A DNA stretch of 34,637 nucleotides, from positions 1 to 34,637 of the forward strand of contig CACIXQ010000010.1 of the NCBI GenBank assembly GCA_902590655.1. Direction: 5' to 3'. The notes below the pieces were generated by a model that saw only the letters and a program-made list of their open reading frames with translations, ran no database searches and had not been told where the DNA came from. Positions 1 through 6,481 of the stretch are shown one piece after another (within the stretch, counting starts at the first letter, position 1; each line of letters begins with the position of its first letter). The DNA is from an uncultured marine group I thaumarchaeote (lineage in GTDB: Archaea; Thermoproteota; Nitrososphaeria; Nitrososphaerales; Nitrosopumilaceae). The position numbers and the translations under genes are program-made.

Positions 1-2
1 CT

Positions 3-746
3 CATCCACCAGGATTCAAACCAAAACTAACATACGCTTTGATTGCAATCAATGTGATTATTTTCTTTTTTGAAGTAGCAGTTACTGGACAATTTTTTGA
101 ATTTAGTAATCGTCAAGCAATGAATATGTTCTTGAATTGGGGTGCAGTTCCTGGTTGCATTACTGGAGAAATAAGTGGAATTAACACGGGAGTTGACATA
201 GTTAGTTGCCCTGCAATTCCAGAACTTAGTTTATTGACTTCTACTTTCATGCATGGAGGTTTGATGCATCTTGGTGGAAACATGTTGTTTCTTTGGATCT
301 TTGGTGATAACATTGAAGCAAAGTTTGGTCGGGTAAAATATCTAGGAATCTATTTGTTATGGGGAATCGGTGCAGGGTTAATTCACGTCATGGGCGATAC
401 ATCAACTGGTATTCCAGCAGTTGGTGCATCTGGTGCAATATCTGGCGTGTTAGGAGCTTATCTTGTAATATTTCCACATGCAAAAGTTAAGACATTTTTG
501 ATGTTGGGATTTTTCTGGAGAATGCTTCACATCAAGGCTATGTACTTTCTTCCATTTTGGTTGATTTTTCAAAACTTATTACCATTTTTCATAGGGGGAT
601 TTGGTGTTGCAGGAGGTGGAGTTGCTTATCTTGCTCACATTGGTGGCTTCGCACTGGGACTTGCGGTTGGCTACATATACAGAAAATCTCATGGTTCGCA
701 GTTTACCTATGGAACACGCTATGGCTATAGAGGGGATTATAGATAA
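3..746 (+). CDS. Rhomboid family intramembrane serine protease (5' end cut by window)
   Basis: The frame is open to the first base of the window, so the TTG at 39 is probably internal and the true start lies upstream. Several hydrophobic segments alternate with conserved rhomboid elements: H-G-G-L-M-H-L-G-G-N-M-L in the region of the second membrane helix, the catalytic serine motif G-A-S-G followed by A-I-S-G, and a late H-I-G-G motif that supplies the catalytic histidine. Rhomboids cleave membrane-spanning substrates within the lipid bilayer; no substrate can be inferred here. The stop is followed after about 35 bases by a small tautomerase gene on the same strand. Confidence 0.9.
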   Translation, partial: HPPGFKPKLTYALIAINVIIFFFEVAVTGQFFEFSNRQAMNMFLNWGAVPGCITGEISGINTGVDIVSCPAIPELSLLTSTFMHGGLMHLGGNMLFLWIFGDNIEAKFGRVKYLGIYLLWGIGAGLIHVMGDTSTGIPAVGASGAISGVLGAYLVIFPHAKVKTFLMLGFFWRMLHIKAMYFLPFWLIFQNLLPFFIGGFGVAGGGVAYLAHIGGFALGLAVGYIYRKSHGSQFTYGTRYGYRGDYR

Positions 747-753
747 TAACTGC

Positions 754-760
754 TAAATTA
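754..760 (+). promoter_or_regulatory. Possible TATA box for the tautomerase gene
   Basis: TAAATTA is centred about 24 bases before the ATG at 781, the spacing expected for a leaderless archaeal transcript. The motif is weak in such AT-rich DNA. Confidence 0.35.
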
Positions 761-780
761 TCCATTAGAAAAAAATCATC

Positions 781-957
781 ATGCCGCTGATTACAGTGTC
801 AATGTATCCTGGTAGAACTCAACAACAAAAAGATGATTTTGCCAAGGTAGTAACAAAGTCTGCTGCTGAGATTTTAAAGACCAAAGAGGATCAAGTAATT
901 GTGGTCTTTAAAGAGAATCCAAAAGAGAATTGGTTTTTAGCAGGAAGCCAACTCTAA
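781..957 (+). CDS. 4-oxalocrotonate tautomerase-like small protein
   Basis: This 58-residue protein begins M-P-L-I-T-V-S-M-Y-P-G-R-T. After removal of the initiator Met, Pro1 would be the general base of the tautomerase superfamily. Length and the beta-alpha-beta pattern (strand, K-D-D-F helix, strand Q-V-I-V-V-F) match the 4-oxalocrotonate tautomerase family, whose members are small homo-oligomers acting on enol/keto substrates. The C-terminal E-N-W-F-L-A-G-S segment is also family-like. The physiological substrate is unknown. The gene stands between the rhomboid and nitrilase genes on the same strand. Confidence 0.8.
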   Translation: MPLITVSMYPGRTQQQKDDFAKVVTKSAAEILKTKEDQVIVVFKENPKENWFLAGSQL

Positions 958-962
958 CTATC

Positions 963-970
963 TTTTTATT
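963..970 (+). promoter_or_regulatory. TATA-like box for the nitrilase-family gene
   Basis: TTTTTATT is centred about 25 bases before the ATG at 992. This favours the protein start M-S-K-I-A-I-V over the upstream TTG (971) and ATG (983) in the same frame. Confidence 0.4.
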
Positions 971-991
971 TTGATCAATGTTATGACGCCT

Positions 992-1801
992 ATGTCTAAA
1001 ATTGCAATAGTACAATTCAAAGCTTCAACTGATAAGACAAAAAACCTTCCAAAGATTTTAAGATATATCAAACAGGCTGCGAAGAATCATGCAGACCTTT
1101 GTGCATTTCCTGAATATATGATGTTTTTTACACCAGCGTCACAATCTGCCAAACAAGTTGCACAACAAGCTGAAACGATCAATGGTAATTTTGTATCAGC
1201 TATATCAGAGTGTGCAAAACAAAATTCTATAATTGTAGTTGGAACAATGCTTGAAAAAAGCAAGAAAAAAGATCGCGTATATGATACGTCATTCATAGTA
1301 AATAGAAATGGAAAAATTATTGGTAAATATAGGAAGACTCATCTTTATGATGCGCTTGGATTCAAGGAATCAGCTAAAATGGTAGCTGGAAAAACAATTC
1401 CTCTACCAACAAAAACATCAGTAGGCAAATTGGGAATGATAATCTGTTACGATCTTAGATTTCCTGAATTATCTAGAGCACTTGCTTCATCAGGAAGTGA
1501 AATACTAATTGCTCCATCTGCATGGGTTAACGGTCCAATGAAGGAAGAACATTGGCTTACATTAAACAAATCACGCGCAATTGAAAATGGATGTTACGTA
1601 ATTGCACCTGATCATCTTGGTCATATTTACTCAGGAAGGAGTTTGGCAGTTGATCCTTATGGTAGAATACTACTTGATATGAAAAAGCGACAAGGAATTG
1701 GTTACGTCAACATATCTATTTCAATTATTAAGAATATTAGAAAAAAATTACCCTTATTAAAAAATCGTAGGACTGACTTGTATTCTAGTTTTAGACTTTA
1801 G
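992..1801 (+). CDS. Carbon-nitrogen hydrolase (nitrilase superfamily, Nit/omega-amidase-like)
   Basis: Starting at ATG 992 gives 269 residues, a normal length for the family. The Glu-Lys-Cys triad is visible: E41 in F-P-E-Y, K115 in Y-R-K-T-H-L-Y-D, and C152 in I-I-C-Y-D-L-R-F-P-E. These motifs are closest to the Nit1/Nit2 branch, which hydrolyses omega-amides and deaminated glutathione. That assignment is by motif only and the substrate is not proven. In-frame alternatives TTG 971 and ATG 983 exist, but the TATA-like box at 963-970 supports 992. The 3' end overlaps the convergent zinc-finger gene by 11 bases. Confidence 0.88.
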   Translation: MSKIAIVQFKASTDKTKNLPKILRYIKQAAKNHADLCAFPEYMMFFTPASQSAKQVAQQAETINGNFVSAISECAKQNSIIVVGTMLEKSKKKDRVYDTSFIVNRNGKIIGKYRKTHLYDALGFKESAKMVAGKTIPLPTKTSVGKLGMIICYDLRFPELSRALASSGSEILIAPSAWVNGPMKEEHWLTLNKSRAIENGCYVIAPDHLGHIYSGRSLAVDPYGRILLDMKKRQGIGYVNISISIIKNIRKKLPLLKNRRTDLYSSFRL

Positions 1802-2246
1802 TTTTTCTTGATTTACATTTAAAATTTGAGCATTGTTTTGACCACTTTTGCTTTCTGTTATATCTGAATACTACAATAGGCCATTTACAAAACTCACATT
1901 TTATTTTTGTTGCACGTAATCTAGCTTTTTGTAATAAAGGCGATGAAGCCTTACATCCATTATTATAATTGGAACATCCAATAAACCGCTTTTTAGTAAT
2001 TGGCGATCTTATGATCATTAATTGTCCGATCTTACATTGTGGACATTCAACTATACCATCTTTTGGCGAATTCGTACCTAAAATTATGTATTTTCTCTTT
2101 TTGGCAGAATAAGAAAGGTAACCATTTGAATCAAGGTATTGTGTTAATTCATTTTTTAAATCATTAATTTTTTTCTTTGTTGGTCTTACCATATTTTGTG
2201 ATCTTGGTCTTTGTATAATTTGGGAAAGATTATTTTTTTTTTGCAT
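1791..2246 (-). CDS. Topoisomerase-type C4 zinc-finger protein
   Basis: This 151-residue basic protein has no topoisomerase catalytic domain. It carries a zinc finger of the kind found at the C-termini of bacterial/archaeal topoisomerase I: C-P-Q-C, G-Q-L, F-I-G-C-S-N-Y and G-C-K. A second C-x2-C pair (C-E-F-C) with a later Cys pair (C-S-N-F-K-C) lies near the C-terminus. The role is presumably nucleic-acid binding. The start at 2246 has a TATA-like stretch (about 2268-2276 on the complementary strand) at leaderless spacing; Met19 (M-V-R-P-T-K-K-K) is an alternative start. Confidence 0.75.
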   Translation of the reverse strand: MQKKNNLSQIIQRPRSQNMVRPTKKKINDLKNELTQYLDSNGYLSYSAKKRKYIILGTNSPKDGIVECPQCKIGQLMIIRSPITKKRFIGCSNYNNGCKASSPLLQKARLRATKIKCEFCKWPIVVFRYNRKQKWSKQCSNFKCKSRKTKV

Positions 2247-2290
2247 AGTATTAGGTAAAGCTTTGTCCTTATCAAAACATATGAAGAATT

Positions 2291-2298
2291 TTTATAAG
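2291..2298 (+). promoter_or_regulatory. TATA box for the thiolase operon
   Basis: TTTATAAG, a near-ideal archaeal TATA box, is centred about 24 bases before the ATG at 2318. It indicates a leaderless transcript beginning with M-E-K-V-C-V-L and argues against the upstream in-frame TTG at 2303. Confidence 0.6.
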
Positions 2299-2317
2299 GA
2301 GTTTGTCAGAATTTTTT

Positions 2318-3472
2318 ATGGAGAAAGTTTGTGTTTTAGGTGCTGGTAGCACTAAATATGGTAAATTAGACGACAGCATTTCTGACATCACTCTTCAAGC
2401 ATCAGTTGGTGCAATTGAAAGTGCAGGAATAGAATCGAAAGATATCAAAGCTGGTTACATCTCAAACGTTTTTGGTGTAGCAGATAAACAAGTACACCTA
2501 GGACCTGTGGTAATGAGTAATCTTGGAATTTCAGATCGACCTTCACTTTCAATCGAATCAGCATGTGGAAGCGGTTCGGTATCATTTAGGGAAGCGTATG
2601 CAAATGTTGCAGCAGGGTTTTATGATGTTGCACTGGTAACTGGAGTTGAAAAGGTAACACATACCGGTACAGAATGGACAACAACTTATTTTTCATATTG
2701 CTCAGATTTTTTTTATGAAGGTCAGGCTGGTGCTTCCTTTCCAGGATTATTTGCATCAATGGCTCGAGCTTACATAAACGAGTTTAATGCAACAGAAGAA
2801 GATTTTGCACAAGTGGCTGTTAAGAATCATGATAACGGATTACTAAACCCAAAGGCACATCTTAGAAAAAAGATCACTGTTGATGATGTGATGAGTTCCG
2901 CAGTGGTTGCAAGTCCGCTAAAACTTTATGATTGCTGTCCATTCTCTGATGGAGCTAGTGCAGTGATATTGTGTAATGAAAAATTTGCTAAAGAACACGG
3001 TGGTGACTATATTGAAGTTCTTGGTTCAGGTAGAGGTGGATCACCTGCAGCGTTGCAAGGAAGAGAACATCTCACCACAATACCTAGCACAAAAATAGCT
3101 GCTGAAGCTGCATTCAAAATGGCTGGAATTACTCCAAAGGATGTTGATTTTGCGGAAGTTCATGATTGTTTTACTATAGCTGAAGTTGTTGATAGTGAGG
3201 ATATTGGTTTCTTTGAAAAGGGAAAGGGTGTAGAGGCTATTAGAGAAGGTAAAACCAAACTTAATGGTGAAATTTCAATTAATCCTTCTGGCGGTCTAAA
3301 ATCAAAGGGACATCCAATTGGCGCAACTGGTGTAGGACAGGTAGCCGAAGTTTTTGATCAGTTAACTGGAAAAGCGGGAGAGCGAACTGTCAAGAATGCA
3401 AAAATTGGATTAACTCAAAACTTTGGTGCAACTGGTGCAAGTTGTGCAGTTCATATTTTTCAAAGTGTATAA
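2318..3472 (+). CDS. Thiolase family protein (acetyl-CoA C-acetyltransferase-like, archaeal SCPx type)
   Basis: Starting at ATG 2318 gives 384 residues. Thiolase landmarks are the nucleophilic Cys in E-S-A-C-G-S-G, the His in E-V-H-D-C-F-T, and the C-terminal G-H-P-I-G-A-T-G-V-G-Q loop. This archaeal type forms or cleaves acetoacetyl-CoA. Known family roles include the first step of the mevalonate pathway and the last step of the 3-hydroxypropionate/4-hydroxybutyrate carbon-fixation cycle; sequence alone does not decide between them. A DUF35 zinc-ribbon/OB protein follows immediately and is the usual partner of archaeal thiolases. No HMG-CoA synthase is adjacent. Confidence 0.88.
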   Translation: MEKVCVLGAGSTKYGKLDDSISDITLQASVGAIESAGIESKDIKAGYISNVFGVADKQVHLGPVVMSNLGISDRPSLSIESACGSGSVSFREAYANVAAGFYDVALVTGVEKVTHTGTEWTTTYFSYCSDFFYEGQAGASFPGLFASMARAYINEFNATEEDFAQVAVKNHDNGLLNPKAHLRKKITVDDVMSSAVVASPLKLYDCCPFSDGASAVILCNEKFAKEHGGDYIEVLGSGRGGSPAALQGREHLTTIPSTKIAAEAAFKMAGITPKDVDFAEVHDCFTIAEVVDSEDIGFFEKGKGVEAIREGKTKLNGEISINPSGGLKSKGHPIGATGVGQVAEVFDQLTGKAGERTVKNAKIGLTQNFGATGASCAVHIFQSV

Positions 3473-3474
3473 AA

Positions 3475-3840
3475 TTGAGTGAAAAACAGGATTTTATAGA
3501 GCATGCCAAGGACGGGAAGATTCTAGCTCACAAATGCACTAATTGTGAGGATCTATCTTTAGCTACTGTATACTTTTGTAAAAAATGTGGAAAGCGAGGA
3601 TTTGAGGATTTTGTGTTAGAGGGTCATGGCAAAGCTGAGACATATACAATTATGACAGTTCCTCCATCTGGATTTGAAAAATATGCGCCATATGCTTGGG
3701 TAGTTCTTAGCATCGATAATTCTGATTTGAGGATTTCAGGATTTTTAGCAAATATATCAAAACCAGAAGATCTGCCTATTGGTACAACATTAAAGGTGGT
3801 TGGTTTTGACGACCGTGGTATAGTTTTGGAAAAACTGTAA
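3475..3840 (+). CDS. DUF35 zinc-ribbon/OB-fold protein, thiolase partner
   Basis: This 121-residue protein starts at TTG 3475, two bases after the thiolase stop, giving M-S-E-K-Q-D-F. An in-frame codon at 3442 would lie inside the thiolase gene and is unlikely. An N-terminal zinc ribbon (C-T-N-C, then C-K-K-C) precedes an OB-fold-like region (T-Y-T-I-M-T-V-P-P-S-G through V-V-G-F-D-D-R-G). In methanogens a DUF35 protein bridges acetoacetyl-CoA thiolase and HMG-CoA synthase and channels the intermediate. Tight coupling here suggests a complex with the thiolase encoded just upstream. Confidence 0.85.
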   Translation: MSEKQDFIEHAKDGKILAHKCTNCEDLSLATVYFCKKCGKRGFEDFVLEGHGKAETYTIMTVPPSGFEKYAPYAWVVLSIDNSDLRISGFLANISKPEDLPIGTTLKVVGFDDRGIVLEKL

Positions 3841-3878
3841 ATCATTTTTAGTATATTATGAAAAAAAATTTTTTAAAA

Positions 3879-3886
3879 TTTAATAC
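3879..3886 (+). promoter_or_regulatory. TATA-like box for the small zinc-ribbon gene
   Basis: TTTAATAC is centred about 27 bases before the ATG at 3910. It follows an A8-T6-A4 stretch (3861-3878) that may end transcription of the thiolase-DUF35 unit. Confidence 0.45.
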
Positions 3887-3909
3887 GATTTAGCACCGTA
3901 ATTTGATTC

Positions 3910-4071
3910 ATGTCTGTTGATATAAGCTGTGGAAAATGTGGTGAGAAGATCTCTACCATGCAGATGCTCAAGTCTGTAAAGGATGTTCTAAAACATTATA
4001 ATAATAAATGTCCAGCTTGTGGACAGACACTTTCAACAACTGAATTTTCGCTAGATGTAGAAAGGAAATAA
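3910..4071 (+). CDS. Small zinc-ribbon protein (53 aa)
   Basis: This is a short reading frame with two C-x2-C knuckles, C-G-K-C near the N-terminus and C-P-A-C near residue 34-37, separated by a helical segment (S-V-K-D-V-L-K-H-Y). That is the layout of a single zinc ribbon. Function is unknown; such proteins usually bind nucleic acid or another protein. A TATA-like box at leaderless distance supports it as a real gene. It is followed by a 91-base AT-rich gap before the winged-helix/NrdD-like gene. Confidence 0.65.
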   Translation: MSVDISCGKCGEKISTMQMLKSVKDVLKHYNNKCPACGQTLSTTEFSLDVERK

Positions 4072-4132
4072 CTGGATTTTCAGTTTTTTGCTGTAAATAT
4101 TGATGTCAAAAAAATTCTGATCATTTTACAAA

Positions 4133-4142
4133 CCTTAATTAC
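4133..4142 (+). promoter_or_regulatory. Possible TATA box for the winged-helix/NrdD-like gene
   Basis: CCTTAATTAC is centred 25 bases before TTG 4163. A TGATCA palindrome lies at 4118-4123, just upstream. Both are compatible with a leaderless transcript, but the box is weak. Confidence 0.4.
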
Positions 4143-4162
4143 TTCTTTTTTTATTAATAATT

Positions 4163-6337
4163 TTGTTGGGGAGTAAAAAAAAGTTAGAACTAGAGGAGGA
4201 TCTAGATCTTGAATCTGATATGGATCTAGATGATGTAGGTGATATTGATGATGATGAACTTAGTTTAGATGAAGAACCATCAGGCAATCAAGTATTACAA
4301 TCTACATCCAAACGTGTAAGGATGATCTTTTCTGTTATGGCTAGCCCAAACAGAATTGACATATTAAGAATTCTCAATTCAAAAGGACCACTTACCTATT
4401 CCGAATTAAAATCTCTGGCTGGATTTAAATCAAAGAAAGAGAGTGGAAAGTTTGCATATCATCTAAGAAAATTACTGAGACAATCTCTTGTAGCTTTAAA
4501 CAAATCCGAAAGAAGGTACACAATTACAAATCTGGGCAAACTTGTCCTAAGCCTTGCAAGACAGATTGAAGAGCGATCAATTATTGAAAGCGGCAAAATG
4601 TATGTAAGAACATCACATGATTCAATTGAGGAGTTTAATTCTCAGAAAATAATTCAATCGCTAGTTCGTGAGGGCAGCTTACCGCTGGAATTGGCACAAA
4701 AAATAACAGAGGAAGTTGAAAACCGTATTTACAAATACCAGACTGCATATCTTACTGGTTCTCTCATTCGTGAGTTGGTTAATTCAGTGCTGTTAGAACA
4801 TGGGCATGAAGAGTATAGACACAAACTAGCACGAGTTGGGCTGCCTACTTTTGAAGTGCAAGAAATGATATCAAATGCAGAAAACGTAGATAATGGAGCT
4901 GAGGGGTTATTATTCAAGACTGGCCAAACTGTATTTGCTGAGCATCTTCTTACAAGCACACTTCCAAAGGATATAGCAGATGCGCATTTATCAGCCGATC
5001 TTCATATCACTAATCTTGGATTATGGTCAATCCTACCAGATACTATATTCATAAATGTAAAGACACTGATTGAGGACGGCCTTGATCTTAAAGGGAAGTC
5101 ACTCGGAGTCTGTAGAATTCCATCAGTTAAAACATTAGGTAACCTATCTTCTGCGCTATCCATAATTATTGCACTCATTTCAAAAGAGGCTTCTCAGGAA
5201 GTAGTTATGGATGACCTAGTTCCATTACTCTCAAAACACTCAAAAGATTTATCTGAACTTGAAAACAAACTTGTTGATTCCTTTACAACATCTTCTACAA
5301 CTGTAGGGTATAGTAGAGCTTCAACAGTAGTCTCATTTAGAATTCCACTGGGAACAGATCAAAAAATTGTAAAAACTGTACTCTCTGCATACAAAACGTA
5401 TGCACAACTTACACCAGTCCCAAGGATCGGTCTTGTTATTGATTATGAGAAAGGGAAAATCACAGATGTATCATCTATAATATCCGAAATTATTTCTCTT
5501 GGAGGCAAAGTCATGTTTACGAAACATAATATCTCCCAAAAGGGAATTGTTTGTAAAAAAAATCCAACTTCTACTGTACTGCATCTTGGTTCATTATCTA
5601 TTAACCTTCCACGTTTAGCATTCGAATCAAATAAAGATGAGACTTATTTTCGAGCAAGACTTGCATTGTTAATGAAGCCTGCTTTAGCTGCTATGGCTTT
5701 ACGCAACAAAACCATCTCTAATCTTATCAGACTAGGAGTCAATCCAATACTTGCTGCTAACACACAATATATGCAACGTGGTACGGTATCTTTAGTGGTT
5801 AACCTAGTGGGTTTACAGAATGCAGTTTATGGTATACTTGGATTCAAAGATAATAAAGAAGGACAAGAAATTCTACACAAAGTAGTAGAAACTGCTGTAG
5901 ATATTGCTTCAAAGAAGGGTAAAGAACTTGGAATTGATGTAATTGTTGGAATGACTAGCAGTGATGGCTCTGACAGATTTATTTCTCTAGACGGTGATAA
6001 ATATGGAAAAAACTCTGTACAAGAAATTTCCAATAGTGAAACATATTCAGAAGGAATGGAATTTGATATTGATACATTATCAAACCTGACTGGAAAGAGT
6101 ACAGAGATCACAGAATGTAATAGGATTAGTAAGATTCTTGATGGTAATTTGTTCGTACAGATTATGATGGGAAGAGGAACTGATGGAGATAAAATTAAAA
6201 AAGTTATTGAGAAAGCATCTAGCATTACTAACTCATTCAAGCCAATTATGCAAGTACCAACCTGTGGAAATTGTGGATTTAAGGACTCCAAACTTGCCGA
6301 GAAATGCCCCAGTTGCAAATCTACCTATATCATATAA
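4163..6337 (+). CDS. Winged-helix / ATP-cone / degenerate NrdD-like protein, candidate regulator of ribonucleotide reductase
   Basis: This 724-residue protein has four recognisable parts. Residues 8-40 form a strongly acidic tail. Residues about 48-145 form an ArsR-like winged helix (S-P-N-R-I-D-I-L-R-I-L, then a helix and wing ending R-R-Y-T-I-T-N-L-G-K-L). Residues about 155-235 resemble an ATP-cone (F-N-S-Q-K-I-I-Q-S-L, then H-G-H-E-E-Y). Residues about 245-724 resemble anaerobic reductase NrdD (L-H-I-T-N-L-G, L-S-I-N-L-P-R-L, N-L-V-G-L-Q-N-A) and end in the NrdD-type zinc site C701-x2-C704, C715-x2-C718. I see no glycyl-radical motif, so it should not be catalytic. It is co-oriented with nrdJ, 144 bases upstream. 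I infer a nucleotide-sensing transcription factor. The start is TTG; no upstream ATG fits. Confidence 0.8.
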   Translation: MLGSKKKLELEEDLDLESDMDLDDVGDIDDDELSLDEEPSGNQVLQSTSKRVRMIFSVMASPNRIDILRILNSKGPLTYSELKSLAGFKSKKESGKFAYHLRKLLRQSLVALNKSERRYTITNLGKLVLSLARQIEERSIIESGKMYVRTSHDSIEEFNSQKIIQSLVREGSLPLELAQKITEEVENRIYKYQTAYLTGSLIRELVNSVLLEHGHEEYRHKLARVGLPTFEVQEMISNAENVDNGAEGLLFKTGQTVFAEHLLTSTLPKDIADAHLSADLHITNLGLWSILPDTIFINVKTLIEDGLDLKGKSLGVCRIPSVKTLGNLSSALSIIIALISKEASQEVVMDDLVPLLSKHSKDLSELENKLVDSFTTSSTTVGYSRASTVVSFRIPLGTDQKIVKTVLSAYKTYAQLTPVPRIGLVIDYEKGKITDVSSIISEIISLGGKVMFTKHNISQKGIVCKKNPTSTVLHLGSLSINLPRLAFESNKDETYFRARLALLMKPALAAMALRNKTISNLIRLGVNPILAANTQYMQRGTVSLVVNLVGLQNAVYGILGFKDNKEGQEILHKVVETAVDIASKKGKELGIDVIVGMTSSDGSDRFISLDGDKYGKNSVQEISNSETYSEGMEFDIDTLSNLTGKSTEITECNRISKILDGNLFVQIMMGRGTDGDKIKKVIEKASSITNSFKPIMQVPTCGNCGFKDSKLAEKCPSCKSTYII

Positions 6338-6360
6338 AGATCCAGTGTCTTATTGCAGTT

Positions 6361-6422
6361 GATCGCTGATCTACAAATTTGAAATTTTGTTAAAAAAATT
6401 CACCCAAATTAGATCTTAGATC
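6361..6422 (+). promoter_or_regulatory. Candidate operator region: two GATC-N3-GATC elements upstream of nrdJ
   Basis: GATCgctGATC lies at 6361-6371 and GATCttaGATC at 6412-6422, with left ends 51 bases apart. The second is a perfect inverted repeat around one base (GATCT-T-AGATC) and ends about 20 bases before the TATA-like box. This is where an archaeal regulator could act. The recurrence is seen directly; the operator role is inferred. Confidence 0.35.
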
Positions 6423-6443
6423 AAAAATACTTTTGCAGAGAAG

Positions 6444-6450
6444 TTATATG
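6444..6450 (+). promoter_or_regulatory. nrdJ: TATA-like box of nrdJ, with a short leader
   Basis: TTATATG lies about 35 bases before GTG 6482. Unlike most genes here, this allows a leader of roughly 10 bases, and GGGGAG at 6472-6477 could act as a weak ribosome binding site five bases before the start. Confidence 0.4.
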
Positions 6451-6481
6451 CTCATTATTCTCACTGTATGCGGGGAGTATT

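Noticed and set aside
3861-3878. A8-T6-A4 run as a stable hairpin terminator
   Set aside because: Only A-T pairs with no loop; it may act as a T-run terminator, but no specific structure can be claimed.
4163-6337. Functional anaerobic (class III) ribonucleotide reductase
   Set aside because: The protein ends just after the zinc site without a glycyl-radical motif, no NrdG activase is nearby, and it carries a DNA-binding N-terminus.
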